Shown here in pieces: positions 1 to 8,013 of a stretch of 64,000 nucleotides of DNA (positions within the stretch are counted from its first letter, which is position 1; every line of letters starts with the position of its first letter). This stretch comes from an uncultured Lachnospiraceae bacterium. Its GTDB lineage: Bacteria; Bacillota; Clostridia; Lachnospirales; Lachnospiraceae. The translations under genes and the position numbers were made by a program. The stretch covers positions 1-64,000 of the forward strand of contig CACWLA010000015.1 of NCBI GenBank assembly GCA_902761665.1, in the 5' to 3' direction. Under the pieces are notes generated by a model. The model was not told the DNA's origin and did not search any database. It saw only the letters and a list, made by a program, of their open reading frames with translations.

Positions 1-2373
1 CCGGTCTATCGGGAACTGGGGACAAACTATGTGGTGGTCGCAGTGCCGGCTTCTCAGTCCGCTGCTCCCGCTGCTCAGCCGTCTGCCCCGGCCTCTCAGC
101 CGGCGGCTCCGACTGCTCCGGCGGCAGCTGCCTACGCTCCGCCGAAGACTTTCGGGGACAGCGTCGTTCCGGCTCTTTCCGTCGTCTGGATCGCCGGCGT
201 CGGCGTCATGCTCCTGTACATGATCGGGAGCTACCTGCGCCTGTATCGGCGCCTGCGTACGGCGGTGATCCGTGAAAAGGGCGTCTGGGAGAGCGATCAG
301 ATCAGTTCTCCGTTCATTCTCGGGATCTTGCGTCCGCGCATCTATCTGCCCATGTCGCTCAGTGAAGAGGAAAGGCAGTTCGTCCTGGAGCACGAGAGAA
401 CGCACATCAGACGCGGCGATCAGATCTGGAAACCGCTCAGCTTCGTGCTGCTCGCGGTCTACTGGTTCAATCCCCTGTTCTGGCTCGCGTATTTCCTCGT
501 CTGCCGGGACATCGAAGGCGCCTGCGACGAGCGCGTGATCAGGAGTGAGGGAACGGCATACCGCAAGGCTTATTCCGAGACCCTGCTGAAGCTGAACGTG
601 CGGCAGAAGGCCGTCACGGCCTGCCCGCTTGCCTTCGCTGAAAACAGCGTGGGCGGCCGCATCCGCCGCGTTCTGAACTATAAGAAGCCTGCGTTCTGGC
701 TCGTCGTAACTGCGCTCGTGATCTCCGTCGTGGCTGCCGGCTGCGCCCTGACGGATCCGACGAAGAAGGAAACGCCCGCGCCGGAGAGCACAGAACAGAC
801 CGCAAGCGAAGCCTCGACCGAAGAGAGCACGGCGCCGGAAAGCACCGAAGCGCCGAGTACCGGTCCTGCTGAAACGACCGAAGCTGTCCCGTCACAGACG
901 GAGACTGAACCGGCACCCTCCGAGACAACTGAGAAATCATGGTACTTTGATATGCTGTACGCAAACCGCAAGGCGCTGGATGCTGATGAACTGAAAAAAC
1001 TCGCTTCATTCTTGCAGAATGATTATCAGCCGCTTCCGTGGAGTTTCCTGGGCCAAGCCTTCCGTGATCCGTCGGAAATCGACGTTATCGACCTCTTCTA
1101 TAATTGGACCGAAGAGCTTAGCGGAGAGGCGGAGCAGGAGGCGGCATGGAAAGCCGGACAATTGGAACACTTGCGCCTGGAGACGCAGAAGCGGACCGCC
1201 AAGGGCATGAATGAGGCTTTTCGCAAATATACCGGGAAGGACCTGACAAAGGAGCAGACCGACGCGTTCTCCATTCAAACAGACTCGAACCTTCCGGGGG
1301 TGGCGCTGGGCAGAGCGTGCCTTTTGAATAACGAAGACGCTGAGCTTCTTGGCCTCAAGGCCGGGGATGAACAATTGATCGCACTGGAATGGACCGCGCT
1401 TAACAACGGGTCGGTTAAGCCTGCGGATGCCGGCATGCTGCTTCTTGTGCCTTTTGAAGATAGCTGGCAGATTACAGCGAACATCGTTTTTGGGGAACCC
1501 AGCACAGAAAGAACGGCGTGCACGACCGTGCTGCTGGAAGCCCCCATAAATGATGAAAAAACGGGCGTCATTTACGAAATCTTACCGGATCTTGAGAATC
1601 GGGGACCGACGGAATTTGCTGTCATCAACGAAAACGATATTCTGATTCTGGACATACAGGCTTCTCGTCTCCAACGCTACAAGGACGGCAAGTACTTCGA
1701 AACAATCAGCCTGCCGGATAAGTATTATCTCAGACTTTGTGTGATAGGGGAAACCGCCTATGTTCTGACGAGTGACTGTCTTCTGGAGATCAATCTGAAC
1801 ACGAAGAAACAAAGTATCATTTCTCTTCCTTTTGTTCAGAAAGAAGCCTCGGATTATATGCTGACTCAGTATGCTGATAATATATTTGAGCAGAACGGAA
1901 AACTATATATCGTCACCCATGAGTACGGCAGTTTCTGTTTGAATGAAGAAACACGAAAAGTGGAACCGGTGTCTGCGGATACAACGTATACAATCAACCG
2001 CAGTGAAGACGGAAAACCGATTTATGTGACCAAAGGAGACCGGAACTGGACGATCGATATCGATGTGGAGGGTTACTATGGAAATGTGATTGGTTTTGAG
2101 GACGACGTCTTGTATTTCTGGCTGCGTGATTCGTATCCTCGATATAATTTTCCAGACATGTCGTGGGCACAGTATTGCCGCATTCTAAAGTGTGTCGCCG
2201 GTAAAGATGGTGCGGAGGAGAGTTTCGTGGATGTTTTCAATATGAGTTGGGGACTCTTTCCGTGGTGCTTTGGAAGGGTCGCCGGAGATGGATACGTCTA
2301 TACTCTTGTCTTGTATGATCAGACTTTTGTTGTATACAAGCTGAATGTCGGCGCCGAAGACATCAGGGAGTAA
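1..2373 (+). CDS. M56 (BlaR1/MecR1-like) membrane metalloprotease, 5' truncated
   Basis: The reading frame is open from the first base, so the true start and the first membrane helices lie outside the window; about 790 residues are visible. BlaR1/MecR1-type proteins are membrane zinc proteases that sense an outside signal and relieve repression by a BlaI-type partner, usually encoded just upstream. A helix lies near residues 62-78, the HEXXH motif reads HERTH (bases 391-405), and further helices lie near 140-160 and 233-250. A Thr/Ser/Glu-rich linker follows, then an outer domain of about 480 residues. The last 270 residues are rich in short beta-strand-like stretches, suggesting a propeller-like sensor rather than the penicillin-binding domain of BlaR1. 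The signal sensed is unknown. Family assignment is firm; the sensor-fold idea is inference. Confidence 0.85.
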   Translation, partial: PVYRELGTNYVVVAVPASQSAAPAAQPSAPASQPAAPTAPAAAAYAPPKTFGDSVVPALSVVWIAGVGVMLLYMIGSYLRLYRRLRTAVIREKGVWESDQISSPFILGILRPRIYLPMSLSEEERQFVLEHERTHIRRGDQIWKPLSFVLLAVYWFNPLFWLAYFLVCRDIEGACDERVIRSEGTAYRKAYSETLLKLNVRQKAVTACPLAFAENSVGGRIRRVLNYKKPAFWLVVTALVISVVAAGCALTDPTKKETPAPESTEQTASEASTEESTAPESTEAPSTGPAETTEAVPSQTETEPAPSETTEKSWYFDMLYANRKALDADELKKLASFLQNDYQPLPWSFLGQAFRDPSEIDVIDLFYNWTEELSGEAEQEAAWKAGQLEHLRLETQKRTAKGMNEAFRKYTGKDLTKEQTDAFSIQTDSNLPGVALGRACLLNNEDAELLGLKAGDEQLIALEWTALNNGSVKPADAGMLLLVPFEDSWQITANIVFGEPSTERTACTTVLLEAPINDEKTGVIYEILPDLENRGPTEFAVINENDILILDIQASRLQRYKDGKYFETISLPDKYYLRLCVIGETAYVLTSDCLLEINLNTKKQSIISLPFVQKEASDYMLTQYADNIFEQNGKLYIVTHEYGSFCLNEETRKVEPVSADTTYTINRSEDGKPIYVTKGDRNWTIDIDVEGYYGNVIGFEDDVLYFWLRDSYPRYNFPDMSWAQYCRILKCVAGKDGAEESFVDVFNMSWGLFPWCFGRVAGDGYVYTLVLYDQTFVVYKLNVGAEDIRE

Positions 2374-2389
2374 TACCGAAGAAGAAAAG

Positions 2390-2422
2390 CGCCCTTTCCG
2401 GGAAGCCGGAGAGGGCGTTTTT
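2390..2422 (+). terminator. Rho-independent terminator after the M56 gene
   Basis: A 12-bp stem (2390-2401 with 2406-2417, one G-T pair) closes a GAAG loop and is followed by a T run. It lies 17 bases after the stop codon of the M56 protease gene. Confidence 0.85.
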
Positions 2423-2431
2423 GCGTGTGTT

Positions 2432-2452
2432 CTTGAAACTTTTGTGAACTCG
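2432..2452 (+). repeat. Left copy of a 21-bp direct repeat flanking the ORF6N gene
   Basis: The bases CTTGAAACTTTTGTGAACTC plus G recur exactly at 3602-3622. The two copies bound a 1.17-kb AT-richer segment that contains only the minus-strand ORF6N gene. This is the arrangement expected of an inserted unit, although no integrase or transposase lies inside. Confidence 0.85.
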
Positions 2453-2483
2453 GGCTGGGAGGTCTGATCCTGTGCAATTTGCA

Positions 2484-3464
2484 TTAACTCAACGTTAGAT
2501 GGGGATTGGTGAGCATGGAATGAATCACTGCTGAATACCCACCTGTGTCGAAGATTCTTGTTATTGTCGTAATTCGTTTGCCGGCATCCTTGCTGGAAGC
2601 TCCGCAATGATAAACGCTCATTTCACAGGTACCGTTATCGATCACAATGTAGCGGTCATGAGACCGGTGCATTGACTGCAGAAAGATAATGCTTCGTTCG
2701 GGATTCTCCGTCAGATAGTCCTGATATTCATTTAATGTCAGGCGAGGCCTTGCGCTGTTGTCGCTGATGATCGTGATCGATACAGCGGAGGCTGCATGCG
2801 CCAGGTGCTGTAAAGTCTTTATACTGATATAATCGTCAATTATGATTATGCTGTGTTTTGCCTTTCGGTATATCCTTTGATAGGCATCATCCGCTTTCAG
2901 TGGCTCTCCGTCCAGAATCAGGATCTCTTCATTGCCTGTTCCCTGGTCAAAAAGCTTTATGAAATCGGATAGGTCAGCTTTTGTGACAAGGTTTTCTTTG
3001 ATGTTTTCGATATCTTCGCCGATGGATCTGATTTCGCGGGAATGTGCAACGACTGTGTCGACTAAAGCATAATAGCTCTTCTGAGCAAGAAACGGCTGGT
3101 TTTCAATCAGGTAGTCTTTCATAGCTTTGAACAGACGAATAATGGCTCGGCTTTGTCTGACAGCAAGTTCTCCTTTGAGAACAGTCATCAGCAAATAGAT
3201 GCCCTGCTCCGTAAACGCGAAAGGCAAATAGCGTGATCCGCCCCAACTTGAGGTGCCTTTTTTGCACCTCAAGTCATTAAATTCATCCTGTGTCAGGCGG
3301 AACATAAAATCATCACCCTCAAAACGTTCGATATTATTCTTAACCTGTCTGTTGAAGTTCTTGGTTTCATATCCGTAAATCTCGGCCAAATCGCTGTCCA
3401 ACATGATCTTTTGTCCACGGATAATGTAGATTTTGCTGCGAAGCAGCTGTTCGTCAACAATCAT
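2484..3464 (-). CDS. ORF6N-domain protein with C-terminal PLD-like domain
   Basis: A 326-residue protein. Residues about 8-115 match the ORF6N (KilA-N-related) DNA-binding domain known from phages and mobile elements, with the typical run IMLDSDLAEIYGYETKNFNR and a later RYLPFAFTEQG. A helical linker follows (about 120-180). The C-terminal part (about 190-326) resembles a degenerate phospholipase-D-like fold: IIIIDDYIS, then HDRYIVID, which approximates half of an HKD motif. The start at 3464 was chosen because a GAGGAGA ribosome site sits 6 bases upstream; an in-frame ATG further upstream overlaps that site. Its function is unknown; a DNA-binding or defence-related role is possible. Lower GC than its neighbours and flanking direct repeats suggest acquisition by transfer. 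Confidence 0.8.
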   Translation of the reverse strand: MIVDEQLLRSKIYIIRGQKIMLDSDLAEIYGYETKNFNRQVKNNIERFEGDDFMFRLTQDEFNDLRCKKGTSSWGGSRYLPFAFTEQGIYLLMTVLKGELAVRQSRAIIRLFKAMKDYLIENQPFLAQKSYYALVDTVVAHSREIRSIGEDIENIKENLVTKADLSDFIKLFDQGTGNEEILILDGEPLKADDAYQRIYRKAKHSIIIIDDYISIKTLQHLAHAASAVSITIISDNSARPRLTLNEYQDYLTENPERSIIFLQSMHRSHDRYIVIDNGTCEMSVYHCGASSKDAGKRITTITRIFDTGGYSAVIHSMLTNPHLTLS

Positions 3465-3484
3465 ATTTAATCTCCTCATAAAAA

Positions 3485-3505
3485 TAAGCGGAATAACCCC
3501 GCTTA
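3485..3505 (-). promoter_or_regulatory. Hairpin in the leader of the ORF6N gene
   Basis: TAAGCGG and CCGCTTA form a 7-bp stem with a 7-base loop about 20 bases upstream of the start codon, followed on the minus strand by TTTTT. It could be a weak attenuator or an operator for the protein itself. Confidence 0.4.
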
Positions 3506-3532
3506 AATTACTGACAATCTCCCTTAACATTT

Positions 3533-3560
3533 ATCATATCAGATGCATATTAAAAAGCAA
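3533..3560 (-). promoter_or_regulatory. Promoter of the ORF6N gene
   Basis: On the minus strand, TTGCTT (3560-3555) and TATGAT (3538-3533) are 16 bases apart, a reasonable sigma-70-type match about 70 bases upstream of the start codon. Confidence 0.5.
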
Positions 3561-3601
3561 GGGAAAGAAGAATAAATGAGTTTGGGAGACATGGTTTAGT
3601 C

Positions 3602-3622
3602 CTTGAAACTTTTGTGAACTCG
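3602..3622 (+). repeat. Right copy of the 21-bp direct repeat
   Basis: Identical to 2432-2452. It ends 12 bases before the -35 box of the yhbY promoter, so the bounded unit leaves that operon's promoter intact. Confidence 0.85.
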
Positions 3623-3634
3623 TTTTCCGAATTC

Positions 3635-3663
3635 TTGAAATCTTTTTTTTTTTCTGCTAAAAT
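3635..3663 (+). promoter_or_regulatory. Promoter of the yhbY-nadD-rsfS operon
   Basis: TTGAAA (3635-3640) and TAAAAT (3658-3663) are separated by 17 bases, with a T-rich spacer. A leader of about 55 bases follows before yhbY. Confidence 0.6.
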
Positions 3664-3726
3664 CAAATCGCTTAAGGCAATGCGGCGAGGGGGCAGTGTC
3701 TCCGGGGATACCGCAGAAAGGAATCT

Positions 3727-4020
3727 ATGGCACTTAACAGCAAACAGAGGAGTTTCCTGATCGGGCTGGCATCCAAGGAGGATGCCCTGTTTCAGGTAGG
3801 AAAAGCCGGGATCACCCCCGAAGTATGCGAAGCCGTTTCCGACGCCCTGGAGGCGCGGGAACTGGTGAAGATCAAATTTCTGAAGAACTGCTTTGACGAC
3901 GTACGCGAAGCGGGAGAGACCCTTGCTGGCCGCACCCGTTCCGAACTGGTCAAGGTGATCGGCCGGACGGCCATCCTGTACCGCCCGTCGAAAGAACATA
4001 AGAGGATCGAACTGCCGTGA
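3727..4020 (+). CDS. yhbY: YhbY family RNA-binding protein (CRM domain)
   Basis: A 97-residue single CRS1/YhbY domain, the normal family length. YhbY proteins bind pre-50S ribosomal particles and are thought to help ribosome assembly. The GKAG loop with nearby basic residues is visible (FQVGKAGITPE), and the start has AAAGGA upstream. It is the first gene of an operon; its TGA stop overlaps the GTG start of nadD by two bases. The link to rsfS, another 50S factor, supports a ribosome-assembly role. Confidence 0.9.
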   Translation: MALNSKQRSFLIGLASKEDALFQVGKAGITPEVCEAVSDALEARELVKIKFLKNCFDDVREAGETLAGRTRSELVKVIGRTAILYRPSKEHKRIELP

Positions 4021-5225
4021 CGGAAAAGACGGAAAAACATATTGCCGTCGTCGGCGGGACCTTCGATCCCATCCATTTCGCGCACCTTGAACTGGGGCGC
4101 GCGGCTCTTCGCGCCATCGAACCGGATGAGGTCTGGTTCATGCCCTCGGGCTCGAACAACTACCGTTCGGTCAGAGGCCGGCGCGCGGAAAAATACCACC
4201 GCGAGGCGATGGCGAAACTGGCGCTGGCGGGGGAGGATGAACGCTTCCGCCTGTCGGACTGGGAACTGAGGGAGCCAGGCTCCACCTATACCTCCCGGAC
4301 CTTCGCGGAACTGAATGCCATCTATCCGGACGTCACCTGGTACTACGTGGTCGGCGCGGATACGCTGAGCAGCCTCAAGTACTGGGAGGAGCCGGAACTC
4401 ATCTGCAATTCGACGGTGCTGCTGGTCGCGGGGCGCGAGGAGCAGGTCTCGGCGGCGGATACGCAGGCGGCGGCGGAAACGCTGCGCCGGAAATACGATG
4501 CCGACATCCGCTTCATTCCCTGGAACGACCGGCCGGTCTCGTCCACGAAGGTGCGGCAGAGTTTCGCCGACGGCACGATCCGGGAGGAGGACCTTCCTCA
4601 CGGCGTTTACGATTACGCGGTGAAGCACCATCTGTACCGGATGCTCGACACCTTAAGCGACGAGGAAATGCTGGAACGGGCTGGGGCGACGCCGCAGGAA
4701 TTTGCCTATTTCGAACGGCTGAAGGCCGAACTGAAGCCCAGGCGCATCAAGCACAGCCTCGGCGTCATGCACATGGCCATGCTGCTTGCGGACGGCTACC
4801 GGAACGTGCCCCTTGAAAAGGCAAGGCTCGCCGGGCTCCTGCATGACTGCGGCCGGCTCGCGGGAGCGCCGAACAATGCCCTTGGCCACGCGCCGGCAGG
4901 GGCGCTCAAAGCCCGCAGGGATTACAGCGTTGCGGACGAGGAAGTCCTTTCCGCCATCCGCTGGCACACGACCGGACGCCCGGGCATGACCGAACTCGAA
5001 AAGATCATTTACGTGGCCGATTACATCGAGCCCTTCCGCGGTTCCATGGTGTATCTGGACAAAGCCCGCCGGATCGCCTATACCGACCTTGACCGCGCCG
5101 TTTTCTTCGCGGCGCAGAACACCGTGCGCTACCTCGAAGCGCGCGGTGAGGAGATCGACCCCATCACGCTGGACTGCATGGAATACTACCGGTCCGCGCT
5201 CGACAAAAAAGGAGTTTTCAGATGA
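4017..5225 (+). CDS. nadD: Fused nicotinate-nucleotide adenylyltransferase (NadD) and YqeK HD hydrolase
   Basis: A 402-residue two-domain protein. Residues about 8-205 are NadD, which makes deamido-NAD from nicotinate mononucleotide and ATP. They carry the nucleotidyltransferase signature GGTFDPIHFAH and SSTKVR near the end. Residues about 215-400 are a YqeK-type HD hydrolase, a family that cleaves diadenosine tetraphosphate symmetrically. Its metal residues are visible in KHSLGV, LLHDCGR, RWHTTG and VADYIE. In many Bacillota nadD and yqeK are separate neighbours. No ATG is available near the start, so GTG at 4017 is used. The stop overlaps the rsfS start (ATGA). Confidence 0.9.
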   Translation: MTEKTEKHIAVVGGTFDPIHFAHLELGRAALRAIEPDEVWFMPSGSNNYRSVRGRRAEKYHREAMAKLALAGEDERFRLSDWELREPGSTYTSRTFAELNAIYPDVTWYYVVGADTLSSLKYWEEPELICNSTVLLVAGREEQVSAADTQAAAETLRRKYDADIRFIPWNDRPVSSTKVRQSFADGTIREEDLPHGVYDYAVKHHLYRMLDTLSDEEMLERAGATPQEFAYFERLKAELKPRRIKHSLGVMHMAMLLADGYRNVPLEKARLAGLLHDCGRLAGAPNNALGHAPAGALKARRDYSVADEEVLSAIRWHTTGRPGMTELEKIIYVADYIEPFRGSMVYLDKARRIAYTDLDRAVFFAAQNTVRYLEARGEEIDPITLDCMEYYRSALDKKGVFR

Positions 5226-5599
5226 CGACAGACGAACTCATGAAAGCCGTATATAATGCCCTGACCGAAAAGCAGGGCAGGGACATCACCGTGATCGACA
5301 TCCACGAGATCTCGACGCTTGCCGATTACTTCATCATCACGCACGGCAACAATACGCCGCACGTGGAAAGCCTGGTCGACTGCGTACAGGAGACCATGGA
5401 CAAGGCGGGGGCCGTATGTAAGAGCGTGGAAGGCCTGCGCGGCGGACGCTGGGTCCTTTTGGACTACGGCGACATCGTCGTGAATGTTTTCTCGAAGGAA
5501 GACCGGATGTTCTACGATCTGGAAAGGATCTGGCGCGACGGCAAACTTGTTGACATTGGCGCGCCGAAGACTGAAGCGTTCGAAGAGAAGAAAGACTGA
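5222..5599 (+). CDS. rsfS: Ribosomal silencing factor RsfS
   Basis: A 125-residue RsfS/YbeB/Iojap-family protein. RsfS binds ribosomal protein uL14 on the 50S subunit and blocks subunit joining when nutrients are scarce. The hallmark run DYFIITHGNNTPHVESLVD and the later GGRWVLLDYGDIVVNVF are present. It overlaps the end of nadD-yqeK by four bases, a gene order common in Bacillota. Confidence 0.95.
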   Translation: MTTDELMKAVYNALTEKQGRDITVIDIHEISTLADYFIITHGNNTPHVESLVDCVQETMDKAGAVCKSVEGLRGGRWVLLDYGDIVVNVFSKEDRMFYDLERIWRDGKLVDIGAPKTEAFEEKKD

Positions 5600-5624
5600 A
5601 CGGCGCCCGGCGAAGGAGTTCGTA

Positions 5625-6020
5625 ATGGCAAAAAGCAAGAAAGACGCTGCGCCGAATGAACCGCTCTTTCCCTGGAGCATCCTCTTTTCGCGGAGCGGGC
5701 AGCTGCCTGCGGACCCGGACAGTGCGGATGCCGCAGCGGCAGGGGCAAAAAAGCGTCCCATGACCGAGAAGGAAGGCCGCGCCGCCTTCATCCTGTGGAT
5801 CGTTTCGGGGCTCGTGCTGTGCATTCTGGTCGCACTTTTCGCGATCTCCTGCGGGCAGGGCACGATTCCGGATGAGGAGAGTTCCCGCAGTGGGATCTGG
5901 GTCGCGGCAGGCGCCCTCATCGTGATCGTCATCCTCGTCATTGCCGCCTTTGATTTCCGGAAGGCCTGGAAAGCGCAGGGGGACAAAAAGGCCGGAAAGA
6001 AGCCGGCCGCAAAAAAATAA
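5625..6020 (+). CDS. Small two-helix membrane protein of unknown function
   Basis: A 131-residue protein I do not recognise. The start at 5625 has AAGGAG 8 bases upstream. Residues 1-48 are hydrophilic. Two membrane segments follow (about 50-70 and 88-108), separated by a short loop containing SCGQG, and the tail is very Lys/Ala-rich. It sits between rsfS and the pspA-like gene with short gaps, so it may be co-transcribed with either. A membrane partner for PspA is a guess from position only. Confidence 0.6.
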   Translation: MAKSKKDAAPNEPLFPWSILFSRSGQLPADPDSADAAAAGAKKRPMTEKEGRAAFILWIVSGLVLCILVALFAISCGQGTIPDEESSRSGIWVAAGALIVIVILVIAAFDFRKAWKAQGDKKAGKKPAAKK

Positions 6021-6086
6021 GGGCAATCCGGGAAGCCCGGCTTCCCGCTGCATAGAGACAAGAACCCATAAAAGGAGAAAAACAAG

Positions 6087-6785
6087 ATGAGCATTCTTTC
6101 CCGTTTCAAAGAGATCATTGCCTCGAACCTGAATTCCATGCTGGATAAGGCAGAGGATCCGCAGAAGATGATCGAGCAGTATCTGAAGGAACTGACCGGC
6201 GACCTCGCGGAAGTCAAGCGCGAGACCGCTTCCGTGATGGCGGACGAAGCGAAGGCCAAGAGAAATCTGGTCGCCAACCAGGAAGAAGTCGTGAAGTATA
6301 CGCAGCTGGCCAGGAAAGCCCTGGAAGCCGGCGACGAAGCCAATGCCAAGGTCTTCATCAAGAAGAAACAGAGCCTGGAAGAAGTCGGCGAGACGCTGCA
6401 GCAGGTCTATGATGTTGCCGCCTCCAACAGCCAGAAGATGCGTCAGATGCACGACAAACTGGTCAATGACCTGAACGAACTGCACACCCGCAAGGCCGCG
6501 ATCGAAGCGAAGATCAAGATCGCCGAAGCGCAGAAGAAGGTCAACGAAGTGGCCGGCGCCAGCGCTGCGAACAAGGCCGAAGCCTCCCTTAATGCCTTTG
6601 CGCGCATGGAAGAGAAGGTCGACCACATGCTCGACGAAGCGAACGCCATGGCGGAACTTTCCATGGAACGCACCGACGATGCCATCGCCGCGGAAGCCAA
6701 GTACTACGAAGCCATTTCCAACAGCAAGGTGGATGCCGAGCTCGAAGCGATGAAGGCGGAACTGGGCCTTCTGGAAGGCAAATAA
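6087..6785 (+). CDS. PspA/IM30 family envelope-stress protein
   Basis: A 232-residue, almost wholly alpha-helical protein matching PspA/IM30 (ESCRT-III-like membrane-remodelling proteins) in length and start (ILSRFKEIIASNLNSMLDKA). PspA binds stressed membranes from the inside and limits proton leakage. Long coiled-coil stretches cover about residues 25-215. The start has AAAGGAGA upstream and the gene ends at a strong terminator. No PspB/C or LiaF-type regulators are nearby; the only membrane neighbour is the small protein just upstream. Confidence 0.9.
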   Translation: MSILSRFKEIIASNLNSMLDKAEDPQKMIEQYLKELTGDLAEVKRETASVMADEAKAKRNLVANQEEVVKYTQLARKALEAGDEANAKVFIKKKQSLEEVGETLQQVYDVAASNSQKMRQMHDKLVNDLNELHTRKAAIEAKIKIAEAQKKVNEVAGASAANKAEASLNAFARMEEKVDHMLDEANAMAELSMERTDDAIAAEAKYYEAISNSKVDAELEAMKAELGLLEGK

Positions 6786-6800
6786 GCCGCTTAAACGTGA

Positions 6801-6839
6801 CGCCCTCCCTCCCGTCGGGGGGAGGGCGGAAATTTTTTT
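6801..6839 (+). terminator. Rho-independent terminator after the pspA-like gene
   Basis: A 12-bp GC-rich stem (6801-6812 with 6817-6828) is followed by a seven-T run. Confidence 0.9.
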
Positions 6840-6849
6840 AAAATATCGC

Positions 6850-6878
6850 TTGCATTCCCGAAAAACGTGTTGTATAAT
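6850..6878 (+). promoter_or_regulatory. Promoter of tRNA-Gln
   Basis: TTGCAT (6850-6855) and a perfect TATAAT (6873-6878), 17 bases apart, lie 21 bases before the tRNA. Confidence 0.8.
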
Positions 6879-6899
6879 CGCACGTGCGTTGAAAAACAT

Positions 6900-6971
6900 A
6901 GCGCTATCGCCAAACGGTAAGGCAACGGACTCTGACTCCGTCATTTCAAGGTTCGAATCCTTGTAGCGCTG
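6900..6971 (+). tRNA. tRNA-Gln (anticodon CTG)
   Basis: A full cloverleaf can be drawn. The acceptor AGCGCTA pairs with TAGCGCT, the anticodon stem ACGGA/TCCGT holds loop CTCTGAC with anticodon CTG at 6932-6934, and the T-loop is TTCGAAT. The discriminator is G and CCA is not encoded. It reads CAG, the favoured Gln codon in GC-rich genes. Confidence 0.95.
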
Positions 6972-7033
6972 CGCAAGGGGGCCCTGTCGGAAGATAGAGC
7001 CTTTTCTTTTTAGGCAAAGGAGACATTTACGCC

Positions 7034-7876
7034 ATGTGGGAACTGGGAAAAACGACGCGGCTCACCGTCGATCATTTCACCGATAACGGCGCGTATCTGC
7101 GGCATGGGGACGATCTTTCGGAGAAGCCGGAGACCGTGCTGCTGCCGAACCGCTACATTCCCGAAGGAACGAAGACGGGCGATGCGCTCGAGGTCTTTCT
7201 GTACCGGGATTCCGAGGACCGTCCGATCGCGACGACGGATAAGCCCCTCATCGAAGCCGGCGGCCTCGCACAGCTGAAGGTCAAGGCCGTGACGAAAATC
7301 GGCGCCTTCCTGGACTGGGGGCTGCCGAAGGACCTGTTCCTCCCCTACAAGGAGCAGCGCGGCGAACTTGCGGCCGGGCAGAGCGTTTTCGTGACGCTTT
7401 ACGTCGACAAGTCAGACCGGCTCTGCGCGAGCATGCACGTGGACCGCTTCTTCCGGAACGACCCGCCCTATGAGGAGGGCGACCGGGTGAAAGGGACCGT
7501 CTACGCGCTGAACGCCGAGATCGGCGCCTTCGTTGCCGTGGACGGGCTTTACTACGGCCTCATCCCGAAGCAGGAACTGTATGAAAAACTGCGCGTGGGC
7601 GATGCGGTGGAAGCCCGCGTTCTGAAAAAGCGTCCGGACGGAAAGCTGAATCTTTCTCCCCGCAAAAAGGCCTATGCACAGATGAAGACCGACGCCGAGA
7701 TCGTCATGGAGCATCTGGAAATGGCCGGCGGGATCCTGGGGCTCGGCGACAAGAGCGATGCCGTGCTGATCAAGGCGGAGCTTTCCATGAGCAAGAGCGC
7801 CTTCAAGCGCGCCGCCGGGGGCCTCCTGAAGGCTGGGAAGATCCGCATTTACGACGACCGGATCGAGAAGGTCTGA
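7034..7876 (+). CDS. cvfB: CvfB family S1-type RNA-binding protein
   Basis: A 280-residue protein of the CvfB family, RNA-binding proteins with three S1-like barrels and a C-terminal winged helix; CvfB in Staphylococcus affects virulence-gene expression. The S1-like pattern is seen twice (KIGAFLDWGLPKDLFLP and IGAFVAVDGLYYGLIP), and the tail SKSAFKRAAGGLLKAGKI fits the winged helix. The start has AAAGGAG upstream. It lies alone between tRNA-Gln and ftsE, which has its own promoter. Confidence 0.9.
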   Translation: MWELGKTTRLTVDHFTDNGAYLRHGDDLSEKPETVLLPNRYIPEGTKTGDALEVFLYRDSEDRPIATTDKPLIEAGGLAQLKVKAVTKIGAFLDWGLPKDLFLPYKEQRGELAAGQSVFVTLYVDKSDRLCASMHVDRFFRNDPPYEEGDRVKGTVYALNAEIGAFVAVDGLYYGLIPKQELYEKLRVGDAVEARVLKKRPDGKLNLSPRKKAYAQMKTDAEIVMEHLEMAGGILGLGDKSDAVLIKAELSMSKSAFKRAAGGLLKAGKIRIYDDRIEKV

Positions 7877-7904
7877 GCGGGTTTCTACCCTAGAATAAAA
7901 GGAC

Positions 7905-7933
7905 TTTTCATTTTACGAAAAATCGTGTACAAT
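7905..7933 (+). promoter_or_regulatory. Promoter of the ftsE operon
   Basis: TTTTCA (7905-7910) and TACAAT (7928-7933) are 17 bases apart, 80 bases upstream of the ftsE start. Confidence 0.5.
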
Positions 7934-8013
7934 AATAAGTTGACGAATTGTCGATCGTCAGCGACCGGGCGGGAGAAGCCGCTCCGGAATCCAGAAAACG
8001 GCAAAGGAACAGT

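Noticed and set aside
6029..6049. Terminator between the small membrane protein and the pspA-like gene
   Set aside because: CGGGAAGCC/GGCTTCCCG is a good palindrome, but the loop is almost absent and no T run follows.
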